From positions 1-64,000 of the forward strand of contig NZ_JAAIXZ010000020.1 in assembly GCF_010894435.1 (NCBI RefSeq): 64,000 bases of DNA. Reading direction: 5' to 3'. The number at the start of each line of letters is the position of its first letter. Position 1 is the stretch's first letter. The stretch is from Pyxidicoccus trucidator (GTDB lineage Bacteria > Myxococcota > Myxococcia > Myxococcales > Myxococcaceae). This document shows positions 16,577 to 26,734 of the stretch, piece by piece. The notes beneath the pieces are model-generated. The model was not told where the DNA came from, did not search any database, and saw only the letters and a list, made by a program, of their open reading frames with translations. The position numbers and the translations under genes were made by a program.

Positions 16577-17296
16577 ATGTCCGGCCGGGTCATGAACCCT
16601 GCCCTGGTCTGCATCCCCACGTACAACGAGCGGGAAAACATCGAGGCCATCGTCCAGGCGGTGCTGAAGGCCGACGCCCGCGTGGACATCCTCGTCGTCG
16701 ACGACAACTCGCCCGACGGCACGGGGCAGCTCGCCGACGGGCTCGCCGCGAAGGACTCGCGCGTGCGGGTGCTCCACCGCGAGAAAAAGGAGGGCCTGGG
16801 CCGCGCGTACCTCGCCGCCTTCCGCTGGGCCCTGGCCCAGGGCTACACGTACATCCTGGAGATGGACGCGGACTTCAGCCATGACCCGCGCTACCTCCCC
16901 GGCTTCCTCGACGCGGCCCAGGCGGGCGCGGACCTGGTGCTGGGCTCGCGCTACGTCACCGGCGGCGGCACCGTGAACTGGGGCGTCGGGCGGCAGATCA
17001 TCAGCCGCGGCGGCAGCCTCTATGCCCGCTCGATTCTGGGCGTGGGCATCCGGGACCTCACCGGCGGCTTCAAGTGCTTCCACCGCCGGGTGCTGGAGTC
17101 CATCGACCTGGATGCGGTGAAGAGCACCGGGTACGCGTTCCAGATAGAGCTCACCTACCGCACCCTGAAGAAGGGCTTCACCGTGCGCGAGATTCCCATC
17201 GTCTTCGAGGACCGGCGCGTGGGCCACTCGAAGATGAGCAAGAAGATCTTCGCCGAGGCCCTCACCATGGTGTGGAAGCTGCGGCTCAAGGTGTAG
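16577..17296 (+). CDS. Polyprenol-phosphate mannosyl/glucosyltransferase (DPM1-like, GT2)
   Basis: 239 residues with the GT2 fold. It begins with CIPTYNERENIEAI, carries VVDDNSPDGTG for nucleotide binding, and has the DxD-type LEMDADFSHDP. No C-terminal membrane helices are present, as in short DPM1-type enzymes. These load a sugar onto undecaprenyl-phosphate on the cytoplasmic face for use outside. The ATG at 16577 follows the lpxB stop by three bases; an ATG at 16592 is equally possible. Sugar specificity is not determined. Confidence 0.9.
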   Translation: MSGRVMNPALVCIPTYNERENIEAIVQAVLKADARVDILVVDDNSPDGTGQLADGLAAKDSRVRVLHREKKEGLGRAYLAAFRWALAQGYTYILEMDADFSHDPRYLPGFLDAAQAGADLVLGSRYVTGGGTVNWGVGRQIISRGGSLYARSILGVGIRDLTGGFKCFHRRVLESIDLDAVKSTGYAFQIELTYRTLKKGFTVREIPIVFEDRRVGHSKMSKKIFAEALTMVWKLRLKV

Positions 17297-17311
17297 CCCG
17301 GGGGGCGTGCC

Positions 17312-17938
17312 ATGACGGGCTATCTGTCGTTGTTCCTGATGTCGCTGTCCGCGGTCTTCTTCGTGGTGGACCCCATCGGCGTGGTGCCGTTGTTCCTGGC
17401 GATGACGGCCGGGGACTCGCAGGAGAAGGTCCGCCGCACGGCGATGCGCGCGTGCATGGTGGCGTGCGGGATGATGCTGTTCTTCGCCCTGTTCGGCGGC
17501 GTCATCTTCAAGGTGTTCGGCGTGTCGCTGGGCGCCTTCCGCGTGGCCGGCGGCATCCTCCTGCTCATCACCGCGCTGGACATGCTCCGCGCCCGCCCGT
17601 CCGAGACGCGCACCACCCCCACCGAGGAACAGGAGGGCGTGGTGAAGGAGGATGTGGCCATCGTCCCGCTGGCCATCCCGCTGCTGTCGGGGCCCGGCGC
17701 CATCGCCACCGCCATGGTGCTGATGGCCAGGGGGGACTCGCTGACGTCCGCGATTCCGGTGCTGGCCGCCATCATCCTGACGTTCGTGGCCAGCTACTTC
17801 ATCCTCCGCGCATCCGGGATGATTCAGCGCGTGCTGCGCCAGTCCGGCGTCGCGATTGTCGAGCGCGTCATGGGCCTCATCCTCGCCGCGATTGCGGTGC
17901 AGTTCATCGCGGACGGCGGCAAGGAGCTGCTCAGATAG
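17312..17938 (+). CDS. MarC family integral membrane protein
   Basis: 208 residues with about six transmembrane segments. It carries the MarC/UPF0056 features VVDPIGVVPLFLA near the N-terminus and IPLLSGPGAIATAMV in the middle. The family is widespread, and no role in antibiotic resistance has been confirmed for it. It is third in the lpxB-GT2-marC unit, 15 bases after the GT2 stop. Its stop overlaps the 3' end of the convergent lipoprotein gene by eight bases. Confidence 0.9.
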   Translation: MTGYLSLFLMSLSAVFFVVDPIGVVPLFLAMTAGDSQEKVRRTAMRACMVACGMMLFFALFGGVIFKVFGVSLGAFRVAGGILLLITALDMLRARPSETRTTPTEEQEGVVKEDVAIVPLAIPLLSGPGAIATAMVLMARGDSLTSAIPVLAAIILTFVASYFILRASGMIQRVLRQSGVAIVERVMGLILAAIAVQFIADGGKELLR

Positions 17939-18398
17939 GGCCGGGGGCCGCCACCCAGGAGGGGCCGTTGCGCTTCACCAGTCCCTGGGGCTTGCCCTCC
18001 AGGGTGAGTTGCTCCGGGCCCGCGCGGCGCGCGTCGTAGGCATAGCCGTCCTGCACCTCCTGGAGGTACACGACGACGGCGTCCAGCACGTTCTCCTGCA
18101 CCACCTGGAAGGTGTCGTCCCCGCAGAGGGGCTCGTCGCCCTCGAAGAAGCGCTCCAGCATCGACTCCTCCGGACGGCGCACGTAGACGACCACCGGCGT
18201 GGGCTCCTCGCGCCCCTCCGAGGCCAGCTCGCTCACCAGCCGCGACGGCGTCGGCTCCTTCAGCACCGAGCGCACCAGCTGGCACTTCTCGGCCTCCGCC
18301 TCGCGCTTCACGGCGACAGGCGCCTGGTGCGCGCAGCCCGTGCTCCCCAACAGTCCCAGCCCCAGCGTCACCCAGGCCACCCGGTGGAATCGGCTCAT
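17931..18398 (-). CDS. Putative lipoprotein of unknown function
   Basis: 155 residues from the ATG at 18398. The N-terminal hydrophobic stretch ends in LLGSTGC, with Cys22 as the likely lipidated residue, so it is probably an outer-membrane or periplasmic lipoprotein. The mature part has no recognised domain. It contains paired Cys residues (in AEKCQL and EPLCGDD) that could form a disulfide. It follows the OmpA-like gene by 26 bases and is probably co-transcribed. Confidence 0.75.
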   Translation of the reverse strand: MSRFHRVAWVTLGLGLLGSTGCAHQAPVAVKREAEAEKCQLVRSVLKEPTPSRLVSELASEGREEPTPVVVYVRRPEESMLERFFEGDEPLCGDDTFQVVQENVLDAVVVYLQEVQDGYAYDARRAGPEQLTLEGKPQGLVKRNGPSWVAAPGPI

Positions 18399-18424
18399 CC
18401 GTCGTCTCCTCAAGTCGAATCCCG

Positions 18425-19447
18425 TCACAGCTTCCGCCACCGAGGAGGATACGGGGCCTGCTGAAGCACCGGATCCTCCACGGCGATGATGTACTCGGCG
18501 CGACGGTTGCCTGCCTCCGCCGTCTCGTCCGGCGTCGCCACCGCCGGCGACTGCTCGCCGAACCCCTCATAGAACACCGGCACGCGGAGGCCCCGCTTCC
18601 GGAAGTAGGTGGCCAGACTCTTCGCCCGCTTGAGCGACAGCTCGCGGTTGTCCGTCGTCGGGCCCACCGTGTCCGTGTGGCCCAGCACGTACAGCCGCAG
18701 CGCCGCGAAGCGTCCGTACTTCGCCAGTGACTCGGCGATGAGCGCGTGGCTCTTGTCCAGCTTGCTGCGCTCGGCCGCCGGCACGTCCGCGCTGCCCGAG
18801 GCGAAGTTCACCTCCTCGTGCGGGATGTCCACCTGCCAGGGGAAGAGGTCCAGCCCCATGTAGAACTCCGCGGTGTCGAAGGCCTTGAGCGAAATCTTCA
18901 TCACCCGCCCCTCCTCCGCCGGCCACTTCAGCTCCAGCGGCGTGCCGGCCGCCTCGCCCTTGAAGGGCACCTCGCCGTCGAAGGCCTTCTTGCCGGTGTC
19001 CATCAACACCGTCAGGTCCACGCGGCCCGCCGGCCGGTTCAGCGTGAAGCGCAGCCGCCGCCCCGCGACGTCCACGTCCTCCTTGCGCACCTCCAGCTTC
19101 AGCGGGCCGTACAGCTCCGTGTCGAAGGACAGCGGCAGGGTGCCGGCTTCCGCGTCCGGGAAGCGCACCACCAGCTCCCCCTCGTAGTGGAAGCGGCCCT
19201 CGGGCTGCTCCAGCTCAATCCTCCGGACGATGCCCGGCTTGCCCCCACCCTTCACCTCCACCACCTTGCCGTCGCTGCGCTTCAGCTTCACCTCGAAGCC
19301 GGCGATGGGCTCCTCGATGTGGATGAGCAGCGTGGGCAGCTTCTCCCCCAGCGCGGCCCGGCCCTCCAGTGAAGCGCGGATGGCGTCCGCGAGCGCGGGG
19401 AGCGGCGAGCACAGGGCCAGACAGAGCAGCAGCAGACGGGGGTTCAT
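18425..19447 (-). CDS. OmpA-family outer-membrane/peptidoglycan-associated protein
   Basis: 340 residues with a signal peptide (about 1-19, ending PALA). A beta-rich N-terminal region of no clear family follows. The C-terminal OmpA-like domain has VLGHTDTVGPTTDNRELSLKRA, the peptidoglycan (meso-DAP) binding signature. It probably links envelope layers. An in-frame upstream extension exists, but the signal peptide starts at the chosen ATG. It likely forms a unit with the downstream lipoprotein. Confidence 0.87.
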   Translation of the reverse strand: MNPRLLLLCLALCSPLPALADAIRASLEGRAALGEKLPTLLIHIEEPIAGFEVKLKRSDGKVVEVKGGGKPGIVRRIELEQPEGRFHYEGELVVRFPDAEAGTLPLSFDTELYGPLKLEVRKEDVDVAGRRLRFTLNRPAGRVDLTVLMDTGKKAFDGEVPFKGEAAGTPLELKWPAEEGRVMKISLKAFDTAEFYMGLDLFPWQVDIPHEEVNFASGSADVPAAERSKLDKSHALIAESLAKYGRFAALRLYVLGHTDTVGPTTDNRELSLKRAKSLATYFRKRGLRVPVFYEGFGEQSPAVATPDETAEAGNRRAEYIIAVEDPVLQQAPYPPRWRKL

Positions 19448-19657
19448 CACGCGGCGTCGACCTCCGGCGTCACGAGCAGCGGGCCAACAGCAGCCCACCT
19501 GTGCGCATTTCCTCCGCGGCAGGGTAGGCCGAGGCTCCCGTCAGCGAAACGTCCCTGGGGGTGGACGTTGGAGGTGCGACGGTATTCACCCACTCCAGGG
19601 CTCCACGGAGAAGCAGCCAGGGAGGCAAGCCGCCCCCGCCCAGCCGCCCCAGGGCCC

Positions 19658-20464
19658 TCAGGGCACGCCGACAATGGTGATGCCAGCCGACTCGGCCCCG
19701 GCGAAGAGGGCGGGTGCGTCCAGCAGCACCGTGCGCCCTACCTCGAGCGCCAGCACCCGGGCGCCCACTTCCTTCATCACGTCCAGCGTGCGGGGGCCCA
19801 CCGCCGGCAGGTCGAAGCGCAGGTCCTGCTGCGGCTTGCAGCGCTTCACCACCACGGCGCCACCTCCGCCGCCCAGCTTCCCGCCGCGGCGGATGGTCTC
19901 GTCCGTGCCCTCCACCGCCTCCAGCGCCAGCACGTGGCCGTTGTGCACCACCACCGTCTGGCCCACGTCGGCCTGGCCCAGCAGCACCGCCACCTCGCGC
20001 CCCAGCGCCACGTCCTTCTCCTGCGCCGGGTGGAGCTTCGGGCCCGCGAGGTGTCCCGCGGGGCACAGCACCTCGCCGAGGAAGTCCGTGGGGGCGATGA
20101 TGGTGACGCCGCGCTGCTCGAAGTCCGCGGCCACCGCGCGCAGGAGCGCGTCGTCACGGAAGCTGCGCAGCCGGGAGATGATGCGCACCGCGCCCAGGTC
20201 CGGCCGGGCCTCCGCCAGCGCCCGCACCCGGCCGATGCCGCCCGCCATGGCCGCCTGCTTCACGCCGGCCTCGCGGAACGCCTTCTGGATGCGGTCCACC
20301 TGCCCCACCCGCACCCAGGTGAGCAGGCCCACTTCCGAGGCCAGCGCCGGGTCCGTCTCCCCCCGGTGCGCCACGGCCACCACTTCCAGGCCCCGCGCCC
20401 GCGCCGCGCGCGCGAAGAGGAAGGGCAGCTGGCCGTTGCCTGCGATGAGGCCGATGCGCTCCAC
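19658..20464 (-). CDS. lpxI: UDP-2,3-diacylglucosamine diphosphatase, LpxI type
   Basis: 268 residues. It cleaves UDP-2,3-diacyl-GlcN to lipid X and UMP, the step done by LpxH in E. coli. The family block VVVKRCKPQQDLRFDLP carries the Asp implicated in catalysis, followed by AVGPRTLD. The N-terminus VERIGLIAGNGQLP matches the family start. The GTG at 20464 is preferred because GGAAGGGGAG lies six bases upstream; a GTG eight codons earlier lacks a ribosome site. It lies after lpxA in an lpxD-fabZ-lpxA-lpxI order common outside Gammaproteobacteria. Confidence 0.95.
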   Translation of the reverse strand: MERIGLIAGNGQLPFLFARAARARGLEVVAVAHRGETDPALASEVGLLTWVRVGQVDRIQKAFREAGVKQAAMAGGIGRVRALAEARPDLGAVRIISRLRSFRDDALLRAVAADFEQRGVTIIAPTDFLGEVLCPAGHLAGPKLHPAQEKDVALGREVAVLLGQADVGQTVVVHNGHVLALEAVEGTDETIRRGGKLGGGGGAVVVKRCKPQQDLRFDLPAVGPRTLDVMKEVGARVLALEVGRTVLLDAPALFAGAESAGITIVGVP

Positions 20465-20491
20465 CGCCGACTCCCCTTCCGCGCCCACGCG

Positions 20492-21268
20492 TTAGCGCGT
20501 CAGCCCGCGCTTGCTCTGCAGGACGAACTCGATGAGGTGGTCCACCTCGGAGTGGCCACTCAGCTCCGTGCGCAGCCGCGCCAGCGCGTCCTGAAGCCCC
20601 AGCTTGGAGCGGAACAGGATGCGGTGGGCCTCCTTGATGCGCTCAATCTGCTCCTTGGAGAAGCCGCTGCGCTCCAGGCCCACGGTGTTCAGGCCCACCA
20701 GCTCCGCGCGGTCACCCTGCGCCGTGGCGTAGGGGGGGATGTCCATGGTCACCATGGCGCCGCCGGAGATGAAGGCGTGCTTGCCCAGGCGGGTGAACTG
20801 GTGCACCGCCGCCAGGCCGCTGATGATGACGTGGTCCTCCATCGTCACGTGGCCCGCCAGCGCGGAGCCGTTGCCGATGCGGCAGCCGTCGCCCACGACG
20901 CAGTCGTGCGCCACGTGGCAGTTGGCCATGAAGAGGTTGCCACTGCCGATGCGCGTGCTGCCGCCGCCGCCCGCCGTGCCCTTGTGCAGGGTGACGAACT
21001 CACGAACCGTGTTGTCGTCGCCCAGCACCAGCTCCGTGTCCTCGCCCGCGTACTTCAAATCCTGCGGGTCCGCTCCCACGGAGGCGAACTGGAAGATGCG
21101 GTTGCGCGCGCCCAGCGTCGTGCGCCCCTCGATGACGACGTGAGGGCCGACCCGCGAGCCCTCACCCAGCGTCACCTGGGGACCGATGACCGAGTAGGGC
21201 CCGACCTCCACCGTCTCGTGCAGGCGGGCGTCGGGATGGACCACCGCGGTGGGATGAATCTGAGCCAT
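20492..21268 (-). CDS. lpxA: UDP-N-acetylglucosamine acyltransferase
   Basis: 258 residues, normal size. It catalyses the first lipid A step, moving a hydroxyacyl chain from ACP to UDP-GlcNAc. The left-handed beta-helix hexapeptide repeats fill about residues 1-190. The active-site segment NCHVAHDC has its general-base His at about 121. A helical C-terminal domain follows. The ATG has GGAGAGG just upstream. It lies 24 bases after fabZ. Confidence 0.97.
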   Translation of the reverse strand: MAQIHPTAVVHPDARLHETVEVGPYSVIGPQVTLGEGSRVGPHVVIEGRTTLGARNRIFQFASVGADPQDLKYAGEDTELVLGDDNTVREFVTLHKGTAGGGGSTRIGSGNLFMANCHVAHDCVVGDGCRIGNGSALAGHVTMEDHVIISGLAAVHQFTRLGKHAFISGGAMVTMDIPPYATAQGDRAELVGLNTVGLERSGFSKEQIERIKEAHRILFRSKLGLQDALARLRTELSGHSEVDHLIEFVLQSKRGLTR

Positions 21269-21292
21269 TTCCTCTCCTATTACCGGCCGCGG

Positions 21293-21757
21293 TCAGGAAG
21301 CCGCGCTCTCGTCCGCCTTGGCGTTCTTGTCCACCACCGTGGCCAGGAACTCGCCCTCGGACACCTTCACGCCTTCCACCAACGCCGTGCCCTTCGTCTT
21401 CCATACCGCGCCCTTGTGGCGCAGTACTTCGATGACCAATTGCAGCCTGTCGCCGGGCACCACCGGCTTGCGGAACCGCGCGCCGTCCACGCCCATCAGG
21501 TAGGTCACCTTCTGGGCAGGGTCCATGTTCTCGCTCTTGTAGGCGAGGATGGCGGACGCCTGCGCCAGCGCCTCCAGGATGAGCACGCCCGGCATCACCG
21601 GGTGGCCGGGGAAGTGGCCGTTGAAGAAGGGCTCGTTGATGGTGACGTTCTTGTACGCCGTCAGCTTCTGGCCGGGGACGATTTCCACCACCCGGTCCAC
21701 CAGGAGGAACGGGTAACGGTGCGGCAGGAGGTTCTGGATCTCCAAGATGTCCATCAT
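21293..21757 (-). CDS. fabZ: 3-hydroxyacyl-ACP dehydratase
   Basis: 154 residues, a hot-dog-fold dehydratase of fatty-acid synthesis. The catalytic motif NGHFPGHPVMPG (His48) and Glu62 in LILEALAQ are intact. It competes with LpxA and LpxD for hydroxyacyl-ACP, and its place between lpxD and lpxA is conserved in many Gram-negative bacteria. The ATG overlaps the lpxD stop by four bases. Confidence 0.97.
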   Translation of the reverse strand: MMDILEIQNLLPHRYPFLLVDRVVEIVPGQKLTAYKNVTINEPFFNGHFPGHPVMPGVLILEALAQASAILAYKSENMDPAQKVTYLMGVDGARFRKPVVPGDRLQLVIEVLRHKGAVWKTKGTALVEGVKVSEGEFLATVVDKNAKADESAAS

Positions 21758-22818
21758 GCGCCCTTCTCCTTCTCGAGCGTCTCCACCCTGCGCCGCAGGG
21801 CGCGAACTTCCTTGAGCAGGTCCGCCACCTGCCCCGCCGCGGCGCTGGCACGGAGCCAGTCCCGGTGGGGCACCGCCGGACTGCCGCTCACCACCTGCCC
21901 GTCCTCCACGTCATGCGCCACACCGGACTGGGCGCCGACCTTGGCCAAATCACCCACGCGGATGTGGCCCACCACGCCCACCTGCCCCGCCAGCACCACG
22001 CCGGTGCCAATCTCCGCCGAGCCGGACACGCCGGCCTGCGCGCAGATGAGCGACAGCGGGCCCACCTTCACGTTGTGGGCGATCTGCACCAGGTTGTCGA
22101 GCTTCGTGCCGCGGCCCACCACCGTCTCACCCACCGTCGCGCGGTCGATGCAGGTGCAGGCCCCCACCTCGACGTCGTCCTCGATTCGGACGATGCCCAC
22201 CTGGGGAATCTTGAAGTGCTCCGGCCCCTCCGCCCCTTCCGGGTTGAAGGCGAAGCCGAAGCCGTCCGCCCCCACCACGGCCGAGGCATGGAGGATGACG
22301 CGCGCGCCGAGGATGCAGCCCTCGCGCACCGTGACGTTGGGATACAGGACGCAGTCCTCGCCCACCTGGGCGTGCTCGCCCACGTAGGCGCCGGGGTACA
22401 GCACCGTGCGCGCGCCCACGCGGGCGCCCGCGTCCACCGAGGCGCCCGGCAGCACCGAGGCCTCCGGGTGGACGGTGGCCTCCGGGTGCACCCACGCGCC
22501 GGGCCTCACGCCCGGAGCAGGCCGGGAGGCCGGGTGGAACAGCCGCAGCAGCTTCGCGTAGGCAAGGTGCGGGTTGGGCACCCGGACCAGCGCCACCCCG
22601 TCGCGGGGCGGCGTGTCGGCCCCCACCAGGACGGCGGAGGCGCGGGAGGCCTCGAACTGCTTCCGGTAGCGGAGGTTGCCGTAGAAGGACACGTCCCCCG
22701 GGCCGGCTTCCTCGAGCCCGTTGAGTCCGTGGATGAGCAGTCCGGAGTCGCCGAGGAGCTCACCGCCCACATGGGCCGCGAGCTCCCCGAGCCGGCGGGG
22801 GTTCGAGGGAGTCTGCAC
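21754..22818 (-). CDS. lpxD: UDP-3-O-acylglucosamine N-acyltransferase
   Basis: 354 residues. It adds the N-linked hydroxyacyl chain in lipid A synthesis. The small N-terminal uridine-binding domain is followed by a long hexapeptide beta-helix and a short C-terminal helix. The conserved VVGADGFGFAF and QIAHNVKVG, with the catalytic His, are present. The start is GTG with no obvious Shine-Dalgarno, 11 bases after the skp stop, so it may depend on translation from upstream. Confidence 0.97.
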   Translation of the reverse strand: MQTPSNPRRLGELAAHVGGELLGDSGLLIHGLNGLEEAGPGDVSFYGNLRYRKQFEASRASAVLVGADTPPRDGVALVRVPNPHLAYAKLLRLFHPASRPAPGVRPGAWVHPEATVHPEASVLPGASVDAGARVGARTVLYPGAYVGEHAQVGEDCVLYPNVTVREGCILGARVILHASAVVGADGFGFAFNPEGAEGPEHFKIPQVGIVRIEDDVEVGACTCIDRATVGETVVGRGTKLDNLVQIAHNVKVGPLSLICAQAGVSGSAEIGTGVVLAGQVGVVGHIRVGDLAKVGAQSGVAHDVEDGQVVSGSPAVPHRDWLRASAAAGQVADLLKEVRALRRRVETLEKEKGA

Positions 22819-22829
22819 GGGTTGACGGA

Positions 22830-23390
22830 CTACTTCTTGGTCGGGGCGTCCTTCGCCACCGACGTCGAGGGCTTCTTCGCGGCGTTGTACGCGCGAATGA
22901 CCTCGTTGGAGATGTCATGCTGCGAGCGGGCGAAGACGATGCCCGAGTCACGCTTGTCCAGCACGAAGGAGAGGTCGTCCCGCTCGGCGATGGTGGAGAT
23001 GACCTGGTCGATCTTGTTGATGATCGGCTCCATCTCCTGGCGCTCCTTGTTGGCGGCCTCGGCCCGGCTCTTCTCCCACTTCTGGGCGAGGACCATCACC
23101 TTGCGCTGGAGCTCGCCCTCCTTCTGGGCCTTGGTCTCCGGGCTCATGGCGCTCGCCTGCTTGTCCAGGACTTCCTTCTCCTTGCGGAGGGCGTCCTGCT
23201 CCCGGTCGATTTCCTTCTGGCGGTCGTCGAGCCACTTCTGGAGGCGGCCCTTGGCGGCCTTGCCGTCATCCACCTCGAGCAGGACGCGCTGCAGATCCAC
23301 GAAGGCGATCTTCTGCTCGGCCGAGGCGGCCACCGGCAGGGCGAGCGAAACGACGGCGGCCAAGGCCGCGATGGTGGTGCGAAGCGACAT
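22830..23390 (-). CDS. skp: OmpH/Skp-family periplasmic chaperone
   Basis: 186 residues. The signal peptide (about 1-23, cleavage after ASA) is followed by the family opening EQKIAFVDLQRVL. A long, highly charged coiled-coil region (about 60-130) forms the Skp tentacle helices. Skp holds unfolded outer-membrane proteins for the BAM complex. It lies directly downstream of bamA, the usual arrangement. The ATG has GAGGAG about ten bases upstream. Confidence 0.93.
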   Translation of the reverse strand: MSLRTTIAALAAVVSLALPVAASAEQKIAFVDLQRVLLEVDDGKAAKGRLQKWLDDRQKEIDREQDALRKEKEVLDKQASAMSPETKAQKEGELQRKVMVLAQKWEKSRAEAANKERQEMEPIINKIDQVISTIAERDDLSFVLDKRDSGIVFARSQHDISNEVIRAYNAAKKPSTSVAKDAPTKK

Positions 23391-23497
23391 GTTCAGCAGC
23401 TCCTCGGGAAGGTTACAGGCTCCGACGTCAGGTCCCCGGGCTTGTTCAAAAGCCCCCCGCCGGGAGATGGAGCCGGGAAAGTCGGGGCAAGGGCTTA

Positions 23498-26011
23498 TCA
23501 GAAGAAGTTGCCGATAGTGAACTCGAACAGGATGTTGTCGTCTTCCGGTCGCCTGGTGAGCGGGATGCCCCACTCGAAGCGGAGGGGGCCAATCGGCGAG
23601 AACCAGCGGAAGCCGAAGCCCGCGGCGTGGAAGAGACCGAGCGGCAGCTTGTCCTGTCGGTCCTGGAAGAAGCGTTCATTCGTCGCGAAGGAGTTGCCCG
23701 CGTCATAGAAGAGCACGCCGCGCAGGCCGGCCTTCTCGAAGATGGGGAACTCCAGCTCGAAGTTGAAGACGAGCTGCTTGTTGCCGCCCACCAGGAAGTC
23801 CGTGACGCTGGCGTCCGGGCTGCCCGAGCGGGGCACCTTCACCGAGGGGCTGATGCTCCGCAGGTAGTAGCCGCGGACGCTGTTGATGCCGCCCACGTAG
23901 TACAGCTCGGAGATGGGCAGCGGCTTGTCCTGGTCCAGCTGCTGGATGTAGCCAATGGTGGCGTTCGTCTTGAAGACGAAGCCCAGCGGCATGGGGAAGT
24001 ACAGGCGCGAATAGGCGGTGTACCGGTTGAAGAGGAAGGTGCCGCCCAGGAGGGCGGGGGCCGTCTCCAGCGAGCCGTAGTGGATGAAGCCGCGCGAGGG
24101 GAACAGGCGGTTGTCGCGCCGGTCGAACGAGAGCGACAGGCGGGCCGCGCTGGTGACACCGGACAGGAACTGGTTGGCCAGCAGCACCGCACCCAGGTTC
24201 TGCCCCGCCTCCACGTCCACCCACTCACGCGAGTAGCCGATGGTGCCCAGCAGGTCGTCGATGAACTGGTAGCCGATGGAGGCGCTGCCACCGGTGGAGT
24301 TGCGGATGAAGCCCTCGTAGTCCGCCTGGACGCGGAAGAACTCCGCGGACAGCAGGTAGTTCGTGTCCAGGAAGTACGGGTCGTAATAGGACAGCTGCAC
24401 CAGCGAGCGCAGGCCTGAAATCTGGGCGGACGCGGAGACGCTCTGGCCCCAGCCCAGGAAGTTGTTCTGGGAGATCTGCGCCGTGAAGATGAAGTTCTCC
24501 ACGTTGGAGAAGCCGAGGCCCACCTGGAAGGTGCCGGTGGCCTTCTCCTTCACCTCCACCTGCAGGACGATGGTGTCATCGGCGCTGCCGGGGCGCTGGG
24601 TGATTTCCACCGTCTCGAAGAAGCCCAGGGCGGTGACGCGCTCGCGGCTGCGGCGCACGCCGGTGCCGCTGTAGAGCTCGCCCTCGTACACGCGCAGCTC
24701 GCGGCGGATGACCTTGTCGCGCGTCTTGCTGTTGCCGATGACGTCGATGCGCTCAATCGTGACCTGGGGGCCCTTCTGCACTTCGAAGGTCAGGTCCACC
24801 GTCTTGTTGTCCGCGTTGACGGAGGTGACGGGGTTGATGTTCGCGTAGGCGTAGCCGCGGTCGTAGTAGACGTCCGAGACGGAGAGGATGTCCTGCGACA
24901 GCTGGGTGCGGTTGAAGCGGGCGCCCGTGCGCGACTTCATCAACTGCTGCATCGTCGGCTTGGACACATCCGGCAGCAGGTCGCCGCCGAAGTCGATATT
25001 CCCGATGTCGTAGGGCTCGCCCTCGACGATGCGCATCGTGATGTAGATGAAGCGCTTGTCGGCGGAGAGCTGGACGGTGGGCTTGTCCACCCGGACGTTG
25101 ATGAAGCCGCGGTCGAAGTAGGCGTACTGGATGACCTGGAGGTCGCGCTCGAAGGCCTCCTGGCGGTAGGTGCCCTCGCCAGTGAAGAAGGAGAGGAAGC
25201 CCCCCTCACGGGTGATCATCGTCTCCTTCAGCTCTTCCGGAGAGACCTTCTCCGCGCCGATGAAGGAGATCTGCTTCACCATCACCTTGGCGCGCTCGTT
25301 GGTGACGAAGACGACGTCCACGGCGCCGGGGGTGCCCTCGACGGGCTTCAGCTCGTAGGTGACCTCGGCGAGGAAGTAGCCCTTCTCCACGTACTTGGCC
25401 TGGATCTTCTGCACGCTGGAGCGCACGGTCTCCATGTCCAGGATGGTGGCGGGCTTGACGTCGATGTCCTCCTTCAGGTCCTCCTGGCTCAGCTCCTCGT
25501 TTCCGCGGAGCTGCACGAGCCGGATGATGGGCCGCTCCTCCACGCGGACGACGTAGGCCACGCCCCGGGGCAGCCGCTGCACCAGCAGCTCGACGTTCTG
25601 GAAGTAGCCCAGGGCCCACACGGCGCGCAGGTCCTGCGCGCTGTTGCCGGGCGTCAGCGCCTGGCCCACCTTGGTGCGCAGGGCGCGGCGGATGGCCTCG
25701 GCCTCCACGCGCTTGTTGCCCTCGACACGAATCTCCGCCACCCGGTTCTCATCGTCTTCGGAGACGGGGGCGTCAGGAGGAAGCTCGGCCTCGGGGGCCG
25801 GGGCCGGGGTGCCCGCATCCGCGGGCGCCTGCGTGGCCGAGGGAGAGGTCACCGCCGGAACGGGCGCGGGAGCGGGCACACCTCCGTCCACCTGGGCCCG
25901 GACGCGTCCGGGCACGAGGGAGAACAGGGCGACCGCCAGCAGCGGGAGCAGTGACTTGCGCGACAGAACGGGGAGCCTCAAGGGGAGAACGGCCAGGAAA
26001 AGGCGGGGCAA
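23498..26011 (-). CDS. bamA: Outer-membrane protein assembly factor BamA
   Basis: 837 residues. After the signal peptide (about 20-40) comes a Pro/Ala-rich linker (about 41-90) that most BamA proteins lack. Five POTRA domains (about 90-480) and the 16-strand Omp85 barrel follow, ending in a Phe (GNFF) as outer-membrane proteins do. The barrel contains GGINSVRGYYLRSISPS, near the lid-lock VRGF/Y motif of Omp85 loop 6. The reading frame opens with a TTG at 26011; another TTG ten codons later is possible, and neither has a clear ribosome site. It inserts beta-barrel proteins into the outer membrane. Confidence 0.96.
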   Translation of the reverse strand: MPRLFLAVLPLRLPVLSRKSLLPLLAVALFSLVPGRVRAQVDGGVPAPAPVPAVTSPSATQAPADAGTPAPAPEAELPPDAPVSEDDENRVAEIRVEGNKRVEAEAIRRALRTKVGQALTPGNSAQDLRAVWALGYFQNVELLVQRLPRGVAYVVRVEERPIIRLVQLRGNEELSQEDLKEDIDVKPATILDMETVRSSVQKIQAKYVEKGYFLAEVTYELKPVEGTPGAVDVVFVTNERAKVMVKQISFIGAEKVSPEELKETMITREGGFLSFFTGEGTYRQEAFERDLQVIQYAYFDRGFINVRVDKPTVQLSADKRFIYITMRIVEGEPYDIGNIDFGGDLLPDVSKPTMQQLMKSRTGARFNRTQLSQDILSVSDVYYDRGYAYANINPVTSVNADNKTVDLTFEVQKGPQVTIERIDVIGNSKTRDKVIRRELRVYEGELYSGTGVRRSRERVTALGFFETVEITQRPGSADDTIVLQVEVKEKATGTFQVGLGFSNVENFIFTAQISQNNFLGWGQSVSASAQISGLRSLVQLSYYDPYFLDTNYLLSAEFFRVQADYEGFIRNSTGGSASIGYQFIDDLLGTIGYSREWVDVEAGQNLGAVLLANQFLSGVTSAARLSLSFDRRDNRLFPSRGFIHYGSLETAPALLGGTFLFNRYTAYSRLYFPMPLGFVFKTNATIGYIQQLDQDKPLPISELYYVGGINSVRGYYLRSISPSVKVPRSGSPDASVTDFLVGGNKQLVFNFELEFPIFEKAGLRGVLFYDAGNSFATNERFFQDRQDKLPLGLFHAAGFGFRWFSPIGPLRFEWGIPLTRRPEDDNILFEFTIGNFF

Positions 26012-26057
26012 TGTACGGGAAGGGGCGCGAGTCCCTCAATCCAAAAGCAACGGGACA

Positions 26058-26732
<675 letters not shown>

Positions 26733-26734
26733 GG

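Noticed and set aside
19448..19657. Small open frame between the OmpA-like gene and lpxI
   Set aside because: No ribosome site, no hydrophobic or family pattern, and the frame overlaps lpxI out of phase.
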